Assembly: GCF_965363235.1 (NCBI RefSeq) | Contig: NC_134841.1 | Location: forward strand, 36,299,440 to 36,363,439 | DNA from: Mytilus galloprovincialis | Taxonomy: Eukaryota; Mollusca; Bivalvia; Mytilida; Mytilidae | DNA: 64,000 bases | Reading direction: 5' to 3' | Shown: piece after piece, positions 58,001 to 64,000 of the stretch | Layout: the number at the start of each line of letters is the position of its first letter | How positions within the stretch are numbered: the stretch's first letter is position 1 | Position numbers and translations under genes: made by a program | The notes under the pieces: model-generated | Seen by the model: the letters and a program-made list of their open reading frames with translations, nothing else | Databases searched by the model: none | What the model was told of the DNA's origin: nothing

Positions 58001-61000
58001 TCCCTATTTAAGTACATCAAATAATTTAACCAGGTGCTCCGCAGGGCGCAGCTTTATACGACCGCAGAGGTCGAACCCTGAACAGTTGGGGCAAGTATGG
58101 ACAAAACATTCAAGCGTGATACAGGTGAATTTGGATTGTGATCAAATTTTTGACATTACATGGGTTTTTTTTACACAAAACAAATGTCAAGATTTTACAA
58201 ATCAATTAAAGATTTCTTCTTCAAACTTTTTAAATCTAAAATTAAATAGTTGACACAGCATAGGTTTCTGACACAGAATGAATGTGGTCTAATGAACTTA
58301 AAAGTTTTTTTTTGCCTTTGAGCAATTCACTATGCTGTTGAATATTAATCCTCTCAAAAAATGTTTGAAGAAATCTGAAATGAGAAAAATTTAACCCCCC
58401 CCCTTTTTTTTCACATCCCCGTTTCCCTTTTTCCAAAACTGATATCAATTCAAATTTCTAATGGAGTTTGCAACAATAACTACTCTTTTAAATACATCAT
58501 AAAATATTAAAATGTAAAATAAAGTGCTTGTCATCACTGAATGGTAAAGATTGGTTGGTAGTAAAAGTGAATATACATTGTTTATTGTAAAAAACAATAA
58601 AAAAAACTTCATCAGCAACATTTTATATTGGTAAATTTCCAATGAAGTTATTTACATAAAGTTATTGGCAAATAAAAATAGAAAATGACATCATAGTCAT
58701 GTCTGGCAAATGTCCAACATACATTATCTAAAAACATTTTAGATAAGATAAGGAAAAAAAGCTTCATCAGCAACATTTTATATTGGCAAATAAAAATAGA
58801 AAATGACATCATAGTCATGTCTGGCAAATTTCCAACATATATTATCAACTACTATTCTATACAAAGAAAGATAACTCCAATTGAAAATTAATTGCTATTG
58901 CACAATATTGTGCAATTAGATATTTCTTGCTATTGTGCAATACTGTGCAATTGAATTTAAATACATCATAAAATATTAAGATGTAAAAAAACTGCTTGTT
59001 ATCACTGAATGGTAAAGATTATTTTAATTTATCAGTTGGTAGTAAAAAGTGAATATACATTGTATATTGTATATAACAAAGATTTAAGTTGATTCTGGAC
59101 AAAGAAAGATAACTCCAATTAAAAAAAAATCTTGCTATTGCACAATATTTTGCAATTAGATATTTCTTGCTTACTATTCTGGACAAAGAAAGATAACTCT
59201 AATTAAAAAAAAATTTGCTATTTCACAATATTGTGCAATTAGATATTTCTTGCCATTGCGCAATACCGTGCAATTGAAAAGACTTGCTATTGCACAATAC
59301 TTAATATAATAATTTTAGATCCTGATTTGGACCAACTTGAAAACTGGGCCCATAATAAAAAATCTAAGTACATTTTTGGATTCAGCATATCAAAGAACCC
59401 CAAGATTTCAATTTTTGTTAAAATCAGACTAAGTTTAATTTTGGACCCTTTGGACTTTAGTGTAGACCAATTTGAAAACAGGACCAAAAATGAAGAATCT
59501 ACACACACAGTTAGATTTGGTATATCAAAGAACCCCATTTATTCAATTTTTGATGAAATCAAACAAAGTTTAATTTTGGACCCCGATTTGGACCAACTTG
59601 AAAACTGGGCCAATAATCAAGAATCTAAGTACATTTTTAGATTCAGCATATCAAAGAACCTAACTGATTCATTTTTTGTCAAAATCAAACTAAGTTTAAT
59701 TTTGGACCCTTTGGACCTTAATGTAGACCAATTTGAAAACGGGACCAAAAGTTAAGAATCTACATACACAGTCATGACAGTTAGATTCGGCATATCAAAG
59801 AACCCCAATTATTCAATTTTGATGAAATCAAACAAAGTTTAATTTTGGACCCTTTGGGCCCCTTATTCTGTTGGGACCAAAACTCCCAAAATCAATACCA
59901 ACCTTCCTTTTATGGTCATAAACCTTGTGTTTAAATTTCATAGATTTCTATTTACTTATACTAACGTTATGGTGCGAAAACCAAGAAAAATGCTTATTTG
60001 GGTCCCTTTTTGGCCCCTAATTCCTAAACTGTTGGGACCTAAACTCCCAAAATCAATACCAACCTTCCTTTTGTAGTCATTAACATTGTGTTTAAATTTC
60101 ATTGATTTCTATTTACTTAAACTAAGTTATTGTGCGAAAACCAAGAATAATGCTTATTTGGGCCCTTTTTTGGCCCCTAATTCCTAAACTGTTGAAACCA
60201 AAACTCCCAAAATCAATCCCAACCCTTCTTTTGTGGTCATAAACCTTGTGTCAAAATTTCATAGATTTCTATTAACTTAAACTAAAGTTATAGTGCGAAA
60301 ACCAAGAAAATGCTTATTTGGGCCCTTTTTGGCCCCTAATTCCTAAAATGTTGGGACCAAAACTCTCAAAATCAATACCAACCTTCCTTTTGTGGTCATA
60401 AACCTTGTGTTAAAATTTCATAGATTTCCATTCACTTTTACTAAAGTTAGAGTGCGAAAACTAAAAGTATTCGGACGACGACGACGCAGACGCCAACGTG
60501 ATAGCAATATACGACGAAAAATTTTTCAAATTTTGCGGTCGTATAAAAATCGCGAAATTAAATCGCCACTAAGTGGGCTTAAAGGGCGAATTGTAAAATA
60601 AATTATCTGCCAAAATAAGTTGGTTTAAAGAATCACAATCATTCCACATAATCTCAAATGTCTTTGGTTCAGAAAAAATATCAAGTCTCCCCATTTGCCT
60701 TGTTTTATTGTGTAATGCGTATTATCAAATAATGATTTCAGATATTTAAATGATTTTGCAAAAATTTTGACAATACCTAGAGGCTAGATTCCCTGTAAAA
60801 TCAGTTGTGTGGTATACTTTTTTTTAATCTTTAAATTGATTATTTATTACTGTGGATACATTTATTTTCATGGGTACCAATTTTGGAGGATTGTGGAATA
60901 CATGCATTTTCGTGGATAATTGATTTCATGGTTTTGCCAAAGTTTGAATAAAACCTTATAGAAAATTTGTAATTCGTTGAACATTTAATGTCTTGGTTTA

Positions 61001-63743
61001 CTTGTACCTACGAGATCCACTGAAATTGGTATTGAATGAATAATAATAAGTCCACAGTATTGAAAATTGTAAACTGAGTGTAAATTAGCTGAGAATGTTC
61101 AGTGTTAATGTTAATCATTTATGTTGAGTGCAAGATTAAGAAATAACAAGAATAATGTTTGTCTATTCCCTGAATTGAATTTATAAAACCTTAATTCAAA
61201 CAAACCTGATTGTCAATTATATCCTGCTTCTCATCAGTAATAACATGGGAGAAATTATCAATTCTTGGCTGGTTTTTGTCAATCTTTCTGGACATATGTT
61301 GCTTCTTAAGCTGTTTCTGAAAGGCAGTGATCAAGTTTTTTTTATTAATAAATTCAATTGCATCAATTTTACAAAGCATTTGTTTGACCTTGTTATTTCA
61401 TTTTTTTAATTTTTACTATTGATGATATACTAATATCAATTCTAGCCTTAATCTAACAAATACATGTAGTATACTAAAATCTAAGATTTTTTAACAAAGA
61501 AGTGATTTATAAATCAAGCCTATTAAAGCTAACCTCACAACAAAATAAAAGAAGGATGTGTCCAAATTTTCAGACTTGATCTGTGTTTGGTGGTAATGGG
61601 CTTTGTATATAAATTTCGAATCATTTGGTTGAGGCAAATTAAAGTGTGGAAACAGCAAATTCAGTAATATTTTCATTTATAAACAGGCACAATTCAAGAA
61701 CAGGGAAAACAACACCAAACAAATACAAACTAGATATGTTTTTGGTGGTAATAATAATTTTGCATAAGTTTCATAACATATGGTTGAGACAAACTAAAGA
61801 ACAGAAACCAATTTCTGTACAGACTGGGGAACTGTCAATTCAGAAATTATTGCGAGGTTTTGAGAATTGTGAATAACGTGACTGGGTGAATATCACAATA
61901 CATGTAATAAGAACTCACTGATTGCAGATTTCACTGAAATAGCTAAGCTATAACTCACATTTTAGTAACATTCTGCAAAAATCATTATAACAAATACACT
62001 CAATAATTCTGAATTTACAGTACATAAAGACAACAGCATAATTTTTTTTTTAAATTCCTAAAATTTAAAAATTATTATTTTTAAGGCAAGCATGGATTGA
62101 ATTAGATTTTGAATTAACAGAATATGGATTGACATTAAATTTAACCAAATATAAAATACTGCCATACCTGCTGTATTGGTTTAACACTTAAGGTATTTTT
62201 CTGTTTTTCAATCTCTTTTGGTACCGGATTTTCCTCCATCATATCTACATCAATAGGAGAGGGTGGATGTATAGCTTCCTCAAATGCTGATGAATTTTGT
62301 TGGCTCAAGTGTAAAACCACCTGAGAGACTGGATCTAACTGACTATTTACTGGTGATGCATGCTCTGAAATATCAAACCTTCCAGTAGCTGCATCTAAAG
62401 TTGGTTGAATATCAACTGTTGACTGGTCCATGTAAGAATCATAAGATTTTTTGTTGTTATTTGATTGATTTTCTTGTGTTCCTTGATTATATATATCAGA
62501 CTTGTTTTCTTGTGTTTCCTGATTATATATATTAGCATTTAGGCTCTCTGGGATAACTGTATCTTGAGTGGCTTCTCTGTTTTGTTTCGGATGCATTGCT
62601 TGCATGAACGCATCAGTTGTTTGTTTTTCCTCTTCAGAATCTGAATGGTTCATTGATTCATCACCAAATGACTGACTGTGAATCTCAGCCTCTTCTTTAG
62701 ACATCATTATAACTTGCTAGAAAGAAAATAAAATAAACAAGATAAAACCTTCGGTAGGTTTCTTAAAAAATATATATAACTGTGTTTTTATATATACGTA
62801 TGACATTTCAATGGGATACTATAATACATTATGACTGTCCACAATAGCATCTTCATTTTAGCAACTGTTTTTGTCCAGAAACATGAAAATCTTATTTTTT
62901 TAACACCTTTATCATTATGGCCCCTAACTCCTAAATAGATCTGGCAATAACCCCCAAAATCAATCCAAATCTCCCTATTGTGGTATGGATCTTTGTGGTA
63001 CAATTTCACAAAGAGATCCATTCACTAATACTAATCCATAGTGATCATCTGGAAGCCAAACGTCTTTGGACAACAACAATGATGTGATAACATTATACAA
63101 ATGCAAAAAAAATGTGGTTGTATAAAAGGTGATCACAATATTACATATGTCACAAACTGGCTAGGTGTCCTTAAAAAAATAATAGACAATACAATTTAAT
63201 TTGCAGATCCGTAAAGACCAATACCTACAGCAAGAGCAACTTTTTCTTCCCTGGTCATATCAGCAATATCTATTCCAGACTCTGAAAGAAAAAAATATGA
63301 AAAAATCACATTCATTTTGTATTTCCATGTATCTTTCATCTACATATGATTATAAAATATGATATGTAGATATGAAATAAATTCAAGGATTTTAAAGTAT
63401 ATCCATAAGATGTATTTGACCAAGACATATATATTTGAAACAAAGCAGAAATCATTTATTTGTTTCTTTTAGTTTGATGTTTAGATTTCAATAATACCAC
63501 ATGCTAAGTAGTTAAAAAAGATCAATTCAAATCAAAAACATTTAAAAACACATCAAATGTAAAAATGCCCATAAATATTTATAAAAATTATATAATTGCC
63601 ACAGAGGGCTGAAATTTTTGTGGTTTACTCTGCTTACCTCTCAATGTTCTCTCTAGAATCTCATCTTCATTACTTATAACTTTTCTTGCTGTTTTCTTTA
63701 CCTTTTTGTTTCTACTTGTTTGATTCTCCTCAATAAAACTGAT
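39742..63743 (-). CDS. UIMC1: RAP80-like BRCA1-A complex subunit (gene-level, 5' incomplete)
   Basis: Sixteen exons join in frame: 63743-63638, 63281-63225, 62712-62168, 61316-61206, 57843-57484, 57021-56920, 55626-55571, 54561-54546, 53871-52386, 50410-50331, 46481-46391, 45663-45541, 44906-44861, 42076-41868, 40954-40915, 40090-39742. They total 3,777 nt (1,258 codons plus stop). RAP80 reads K63-linked ubiquitin at DNA breaks and brings the BRCA1-A complex via Abraxas. Matches to the family: a UIM-like segment (DMTREEKVALAV...MMSKEEAE), an Abraxas-interacting-region-like stretch (DYTKAILQLFTLYHNKL), zinc finger 1 (PCPLCNKQFPQDQIENHAAD, then C), zinc finger 2 (CYICDKSFRNKKMLEQH...C), a late SPIRSFVPI motif and a strongly basic tail. 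It is much longer than the human protein (719 residues), mainly through the 1,486-nt exon. The first exon(s) lie beyond the window. Confidence 0.88.
40915..40954 (-). CDS. UIMC1: RAP80-like gene, exon o
   Basis: 40 nt, phase 1 to phase 2, encoding SDEEKVTLRDVIK. Acceptor CATTACAG, donor AAA|GTAAGT. Confidence 0.72.
41010..41170 (+). repeat. Dispersed repeat (GCCAGACACGCGTTTCGTCT type) in intron
   Basis: Second copy of the family at 2240-2365, here better preserved: TTTAGTATGCCAGACACGCG then TCTACATAAGACTCATCAGT and ACAAAGTTGAAGAGCA. Confidence 0.6.
41673..41788. mobile_element. Short inverted-repeat element in intron, ATGTT target duplication
   Basis: Left end CAGTGGTGAATCCAG, right end CTGGAATCGCCCCTG, flanked by ATGTT on both sides (41668-41672 and 41789-41793). 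It lies about 80 bp downstream of the zinc-finger-2 exon donor. Internal duplicate of TTGGAACCC...CCCCCATTTTTTT. Confidence 0.8.
41868..42076 (-). CDS. UIMC1: RAP80-like gene, exon n (zinc finger 2)
   Basis: 209 nt, phase 2 to phase 1. Encodes MECYICDKSFRNKKMLEQHV then EKCLDEATQ, a C-x2-C...H-x3-C finger aligned with human finger 2 (KCYLCKSLVPF...HVDSC). Ends EPNEGYSSG at the weak donor CAG|GTTCAA, chosen because it alone joins in phase to exon o. Confidence 0.85.
42193..44601. mobile_element. 2.4-kb pogo/Tigger-type element, TA target site
   Basis: The ends CAGTCAAACCTCGTTGTGTC and (inverted) CAGTCGAACCTCGTTGTGTT are flanked by TA on both sides (42191-42192 and 44602-44603). This terminal sequence style and TA duplication fit the pogo/Tigger branch of Tc1/mariner. 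Subterminal GATGAGTCGAA and CGGATGAGTCGAA repeats occur at both ends. No transposase frame is present, so it is non-autonomous. It lies in the intron before the zinc-finger-2 exon. Confidence 0.8.
43009..43151. repeat. ~140-bp foldback palindrome nested in the pogo-type element
   Basis: ACAATATACGTATAGTGTCT then TGAAATATGAAATTTATTTG is perfectly inverted on the right. GAAACGGGAAAATGC pairs with GCATTTTCCCGTTTC near the centre. Arms about 65-70 bp, loop of a few bases. Probably a MITE inserted in the larger element. Confidence 0.85.
44861..44906 (-). CDS. UIMC1: RAP80-like gene, exon m
   Basis: 46 nt, phase 1 to phase 2. Encodes DQDADFIVEDVESPR, whose DFIVEDVE core is hydrophobic then acidic like a SUMO-interacting motif. 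TTTCAG acceptor, AAA|GTAAGT donor. Confidence 0.72.
45541..45663 (-). CDS. UIMC1: RAP80-like gene, exon l
   Basis: 123 nt, phase 1 at both ends, 41 residues between the two fingers (DDNSRESTDSVQIQEIQAGR to GQGRASKKQ). Skipping it would keep the frame. Confidence 0.75.
45742..45818. repeat. 19-bp tandem repeat, ~4 units
   Basis: ATTATACAAGTTTTTTAAT repeated four times without change, in the intron next to exon l. Confidence 0.9.
46004..46263 (+). repeat. Dispersed ~290-bp repeat, diverged copy
   Basis: ACAAGAATGT...TTCTATGTTCAGTGG-type sequence, GATCATATCATAG, then TGGACTTCAACTTCATCAAA and a GGTGCATAAAAA-type end. Same family and orientation as 50531-52020 and 54180-54472. Confidence 0.75.
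46391..46481 (-). CDS. UIMC1: RAP80-like gene, exon k (zinc finger 1)
   Basis: 91 nt, phase 0 to phase 1. Encodes IITVPCPLCNKQFPQDQIEN then HAADCNG, a C-x2-C...H-x3-C finger that aligns closely with human RAP80 finger 1 (SCPLCDQCFPPTKIERHAMY, then C). The Penelope-like element starts about 80-120 bp upstream of this exon, on the opposite strand. Confidence 0.88.
46560..49673 (+). mobile_element. Penelope-like retroelement in a RAP80 intron
   Basis: Contains one long RT frame (46606-49029, one internal stop) and a 3' region ending near TCTCTTTGACACATTCCCCA and CCATTCTCAATTTTAT. Antisense to the host gene and close to the zinc-finger-1 exon. Left and right limits are approximate. A fragment of the same element is at 26340-26518. 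Confidence 0.8.
46606..49029 (+). pseudogene. Penelope-like reverse transcriptase with one in-frame stop
   Basis: Two collinear frames in the same phase, 46606-47583 and 47587-49029, are separated by a single TGA at 47584-47586, after FVPADKAANNIIIV and before RKFYIEVLKKE. This is the place of a conserved block in this family, and a Cys or Trp codon is the likely ancestor. N-terminal part: C.C...H-like cluster (TSCNCSNSEYIYGPISHVIT) and SFLSKGPKYRPPSIINW. RT motifs: YWLPKLHKTPYKYRFISSSS, SFDFSTLYTTLPH (A), GISMGTNCAPLIADLFL (B), FRYLDDILAL (C). No GIY-YIG endonuclease is visible at the C-terminus, which ends SLIRSLRRN. Few other lesions, so it is a young copy. Confidence 0.85.
50331..50410 (-). 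CDS. UIMC1: RAP80-like gene, exon j
   Basis: 80 nt, phase 1 to phase 0. Basic IRTYSKKQGRKRQLTNEETE, then PNKQPK, a plausible nuclear-localisation segment. TTTTAG acceptor, AAA|GTAAGT donor. Confidence 0.78.
50531..52020 (+). repeat. Dispersed ~290-bp repeat, interrupted copy
   Basis: The left half (50531-50618) and right half (51831-52020) are the two parts of one copy. They are split by the 1,212-bp element at 50619-51830. The join, compared with the uninterrupted copy at 54180-54472, falls inside TCTCTAATTTGGCA. Confidence 0.85.
50619..51830. mobile_element. 1.2-kb element, CCGTAGATACTCGC ends, TA target site
   Basis: CCGTAGATACTCGCCTATTA at the left end and, inverted, CCGTAGATACTCGCTTATAA at the right, with TA on both sides (50617-50618 and 51831-51832). 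Subterminal ACTATAAGTCGG and CCGACTTATAAGCGAG repeats. No transposase. TA duplication suggests Tc1/mariner-type mobilisation. Confidence 0.85.
52386..53871 (-). CDS. UIMC1: RAP80-like gene, large exon i
   Basis: 1,486 nt, phase 0 to phase 1. Starts with ENSAPTLFAPLDSNPKDYTK then AILQLFTLYHNKLARLQKLS and WSKEPV, the best match to the Abraxas-interacting region of human RAP80 (DPNQYTKVILCQLEVYQ, then GWGEPV). The rest is a long Ser/Lys/Asp-rich disordered region with basic clusters (KGKRNMKLKK) and no recognised domain. Ends NMKTGG at a GTAACT donor. Confidence 0.85.
54180..54472 (+). repeat. Dispersed ~290-bp repeat, intact copy
   Basis: Runs from CAAGAATGTGTCCTCAGTAC to a GTAGGTGGGGCATAAA end, with (GGAC)n-type GACGGACGGACG near the 3' side. 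Serves as the empty-site reference for the interrupted copy. Confidence 0.8.
54546..54561 (-). CDS. UIMC1: RAP80-like gene, candidate 16-nt micro-exon h
   Basis: Flanked by AAAAACAG and GTAAGT. Its 16 nt convert phase 2 of exon g into phase 0 of exon i, encoding Arg-Asn-Val-Lys-Lys-Lys across the junctions. Without it, joining g directly to i reaches a stop within about a dozen codons. Exons g and h together are 72 nt and could be skipped as an in-frame cassette. Confidence 0.55.
55571..55626 (-). CDS. UIMC1: RAP80-like gene, exon g
   Basis: 56 nt, phase 0 to phase 2. Encodes DEPFTEEFYEFPSLKRHY. The aromatic-rich sequence precedes the Abraxas-interacting-like region, as the YFWG-containing segment does in vertebrates. 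Acceptor CTTATAG, donor CAG|GTATAA. Confidence 0.72.
56100..56650 (+). repeat. Tail-family dispersed repeat
   Basis: Contains GTAACTGAGAGTACACTCAG, CCCAAGTCAGGAGCCTGTAA, TAATTGTTGAAGGCCGCACA and GTGGAGAGTTGTCTCATTGG. Fragments of the same family occur at 8440-8510, 22480-22740, 23300-23440, 30720-30850 and, in part, the 3' end of the Penelope-like element. Probably a retroelement 3' region. Confidence 0.7.
56920..57021 (-). CDS. UIMC1: RAP80-like gene, exon f
   Basis: 102 nt, 34 codons, phase 0 at both ends. Acidic NENIASVEDKQNISPRANAS then DDLVEDEIVK. Good acceptor (TTTTCAG) and donor (AAG|GTATGT). Confidence 0.75.
57484..57843 (-). CDS. UIMC1: RAP80-like gene, exon e
   Basis: 360 nt, 120 codons, phase 0 at both ends. 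Contains two internal repeats: VVEANKNFTLAQPKE / EVDARRNFTQAQLKE and SPVKRVVK / SPIKRVVK, the latter SP motifs being possible proline-directed kinase sites. The acidic stretches SEDDSS, SDTEAL and DSDEETQD could act as SUMO- or chromatin-binding segments (inference). Confidence 0.78.
58603..58855. repeat. Direct duplication inside the composite repeat
   Basis: CTTCATCAGCAACATTTTAT then ATTGGCAAATAAAAATAGAA and GACATCATAGTCATGTCTGG occurs at about 58607-58725 and again at about 58760-58850, the first copy with an extra insertion. Confidence 0.8.
58890..59300. repeat. Cluster of TTGCACAATATTGTGCAA palindromes
   Basis: A perfect 18-bp palindrome at about 58898 is followed by variants near 58934, 59138, 59221, 59256 and 59290, separated by AGATATTTCTTGC and GACAAAGAAAGATAACTC blocks. 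Confidence 0.8.
60561..61205. other. Intronic, nothing recognised
   Basis: AT-rich intron sequence of the RAP80-like gene without further structure noticed. Confidence 0.4.
61206..61316 (-). CDS. UIMC1: RAP80-like gene, exon d
   Basis: 111 nt, 37 codons, phase 0 at both ends (TTTCAG acceptor, CAG|GTTTGT donor). Hydrophilic KQLKKQHMSRKIDKNQPRI segment. Could be skipped without changing frame. Confidence 0.75.
61317..62167. other. Intronic, nothing recognised
   Basis: Intron between exons c and d. A GTATATAAATTTC...TCATTTGGTTGAGGCAAATT segment (about 61605) is loosely repeated at about 61765 (TTTCATAACATATGGTTGAGAC). Confidence 0.4.
62168..62712 (-). CDS. UIMC1: RAP80-like gene, exon c
   Basis: 545 nt. 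Phase requires the second AG of a tandem acceptor (CTAGCAAG). Starts VIMMSKEEAEIHSQS, continuing the UIM-like helix, then a Gln/Asn/Ser/Glu-rich disordered stretch with a repeated IYNQ.TQEN.S segment. Ends KPIQQ at CAG|GTATGG, phase 0. Confidence 0.8.
62918..63130 (+). repeat. Truncated copy of the composite repeat's right end
   Basis: TATGGCCCCTAACTCCTAAA, CCCCCAAAATCAATCCAAAT and a TGTGGTTGTATAAAAGG end correspond to the last ~210 bp of 58030-60560, diverged. In the intron between exons b and c. Confidence 0.7.
63225..63281 (-). CDS. UIMC1: RAP80-like gene, exon b (UIM start)
   Basis: 57 nt, phase 1 to phase 1, acceptor TTTCTTTCAG, donor TAG|GTATTG. Encodes SGIDIADMTREEKVALAV, aligned with the first ubiquitin-interacting motif region of RAP80 (IAQMTEEEQFALAL). 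Confidence 0.8.
63638..63743 (-). CDS. UIMC1: RAP80-like gene, exon a
   Basis: Acceptor TTTTACAG, donor AG|GTAAGC, ends phase 1. Encodes 35 residues, basic then acidic (SRNKKVKKTARKVISNEDEI). The VISNEDE stretch, hydrophobic then acidic, sits where vertebrate RAP80 has its SUMO-interacting motif; equivalence is inference. Confidence 0.8.
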
Positions 63744-64000
63744 CTGTAAAATGGAGAAAAAAAGAAACTAGTAAAACCGGGACATGTGATCATGTGTCTG
63801 TCTCAGGAACCATGTTTTTATATGATTTTAAATGTGCTGTAGTTATTTTCAATAATTTAGTGTTGAGGTTGAATTTATTCACAAGTTTTTGTTGAGACTT
63901 TGAAGGTTTACTCAATAATATAAAAATATTATTTAAAATAGTTTATTGACATGTGATGTTTTGCAGAGTAAACTATATCTTCTAAAGTAAAAGCAGATCC
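63744..64000. other. Intron upstream of exon a
   Basis: No further coding exon of the RAP80-like gene is visible before the window ends, so its start codon is outside. Confidence 0.5.

Larger units (their letters stand above)
58030..60560. mobile_element. 2.5-kb composite repeat with inverted TTTATACGACCGCA ends
   Basis: Left end GCAGCTTTATACGACCGCAG, right end TTTTGCGGTCGTATAAAAAT (inverted). The interior has two tandem blocks. At 59316-59850 the units are GGACCAACTTGAAAACTGGG then TCAGCATATCAAAGAACC. At 59870-60470 there are four ~160-bp units with GGCCCCTAATTCCTAAACTG, CTCCCAAAATCAATACCAAC and GTGCGAAAACCAAGAA. No enzyme encoded. Lies in the intron between exons d and e. Confidence 0.75.

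Noticed and set aside
59327..59755. 142-codon frame with repeated DQLENWANNQESKYIF-like blocks
   Set aside because: Comes from a tandem intronic repeat with a unit near a multiple of three; no splice or start context.
1..64000. CRISPR arrays, bacterial operons, phage or plasmid features
   Set aside because: Tandem arrays here are eukaryotic minisatellites without spacer structure. Genes have spliceosomal introns, and no bacterial gene was seen.

Overview
The window is nuclear DNA from a metazoan, most likely a marine mussel (Mytilus or a close bivalve relative). The reasons are the AT-rich sequence, intron-containing genes, a secreted C1q-domain gene, an invertebrate-type fucosyltransferase, and very many short inverted-repeat elements, tRNA-derived SINEs, LINE and Penelope-like retroelements. 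The species assignment is inference; no search was run.

Left part (1-34 kb) is gene-poor and repeat-rich. It holds an intact alpha-1,3-fucosyltransferase whose coding region lies in one exon (6871-8037, +). It also holds two copies of a ~0.75-kb dispersed repeat (3.3 and 12.6 kb), a 3.15-kb element with ~110-bp terminal inverted repeats and nested smaller elements (15.2-18.3 kb), and a SINE cluster (19.7-20.7 kb). A two-exon secreted C1q-domain gene (27907-25210, -) is split by a 1,601-bp insertion with terminal inverted repeats and a 6-bp target duplication. A 5'-truncated, frameshifted LINE (28.4-30.7 kb) follows.

The middle (34-36.1 kb, +) holds a compact three-exon gene with a TATA box and a poly(A) signal. 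It encodes a 61-residue precursor: signal peptide, a short Tyr/Arg/Pro-rich cationic segment, then an acidic tail. This is the layout of short linear antimicrobial or other bioactive peptides. A 37-bp minisatellite, itself interrupted by another repeat, follows to 38.2 kb.

The right part (39.7 to beyond 63.7 kb, -) is one large gene that I reconstruct as 16 coding exons with consistent splice phases, giving 1,258 codons before the stop and an open 5' end. Its UIM-like segment, Abraxas-interacting-region-like segment, two C-terminal zinc fingers and basic tail with an SPxxSF motif match vertebrate RAP80 (UIMC1), the ubiquitin-reading subunit of the BRCA1-A DNA-repair complex. Its introns carry a Penelope-like retroelement with one in-frame stop, a pogo-type element, a 1.2-kb TA-flanked element nested inside a dispersed repeat, and a 2.5-kb composite repeat.

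The genes show no operon-like or pathway relationship. The fucosyltransferase, C1q and small-peptide genes are all secretory-pathway genes of kinds used in molluscan surface glycosylation and innate immunity. The RAP80-like gene is nuclear and concerns genome maintenance.
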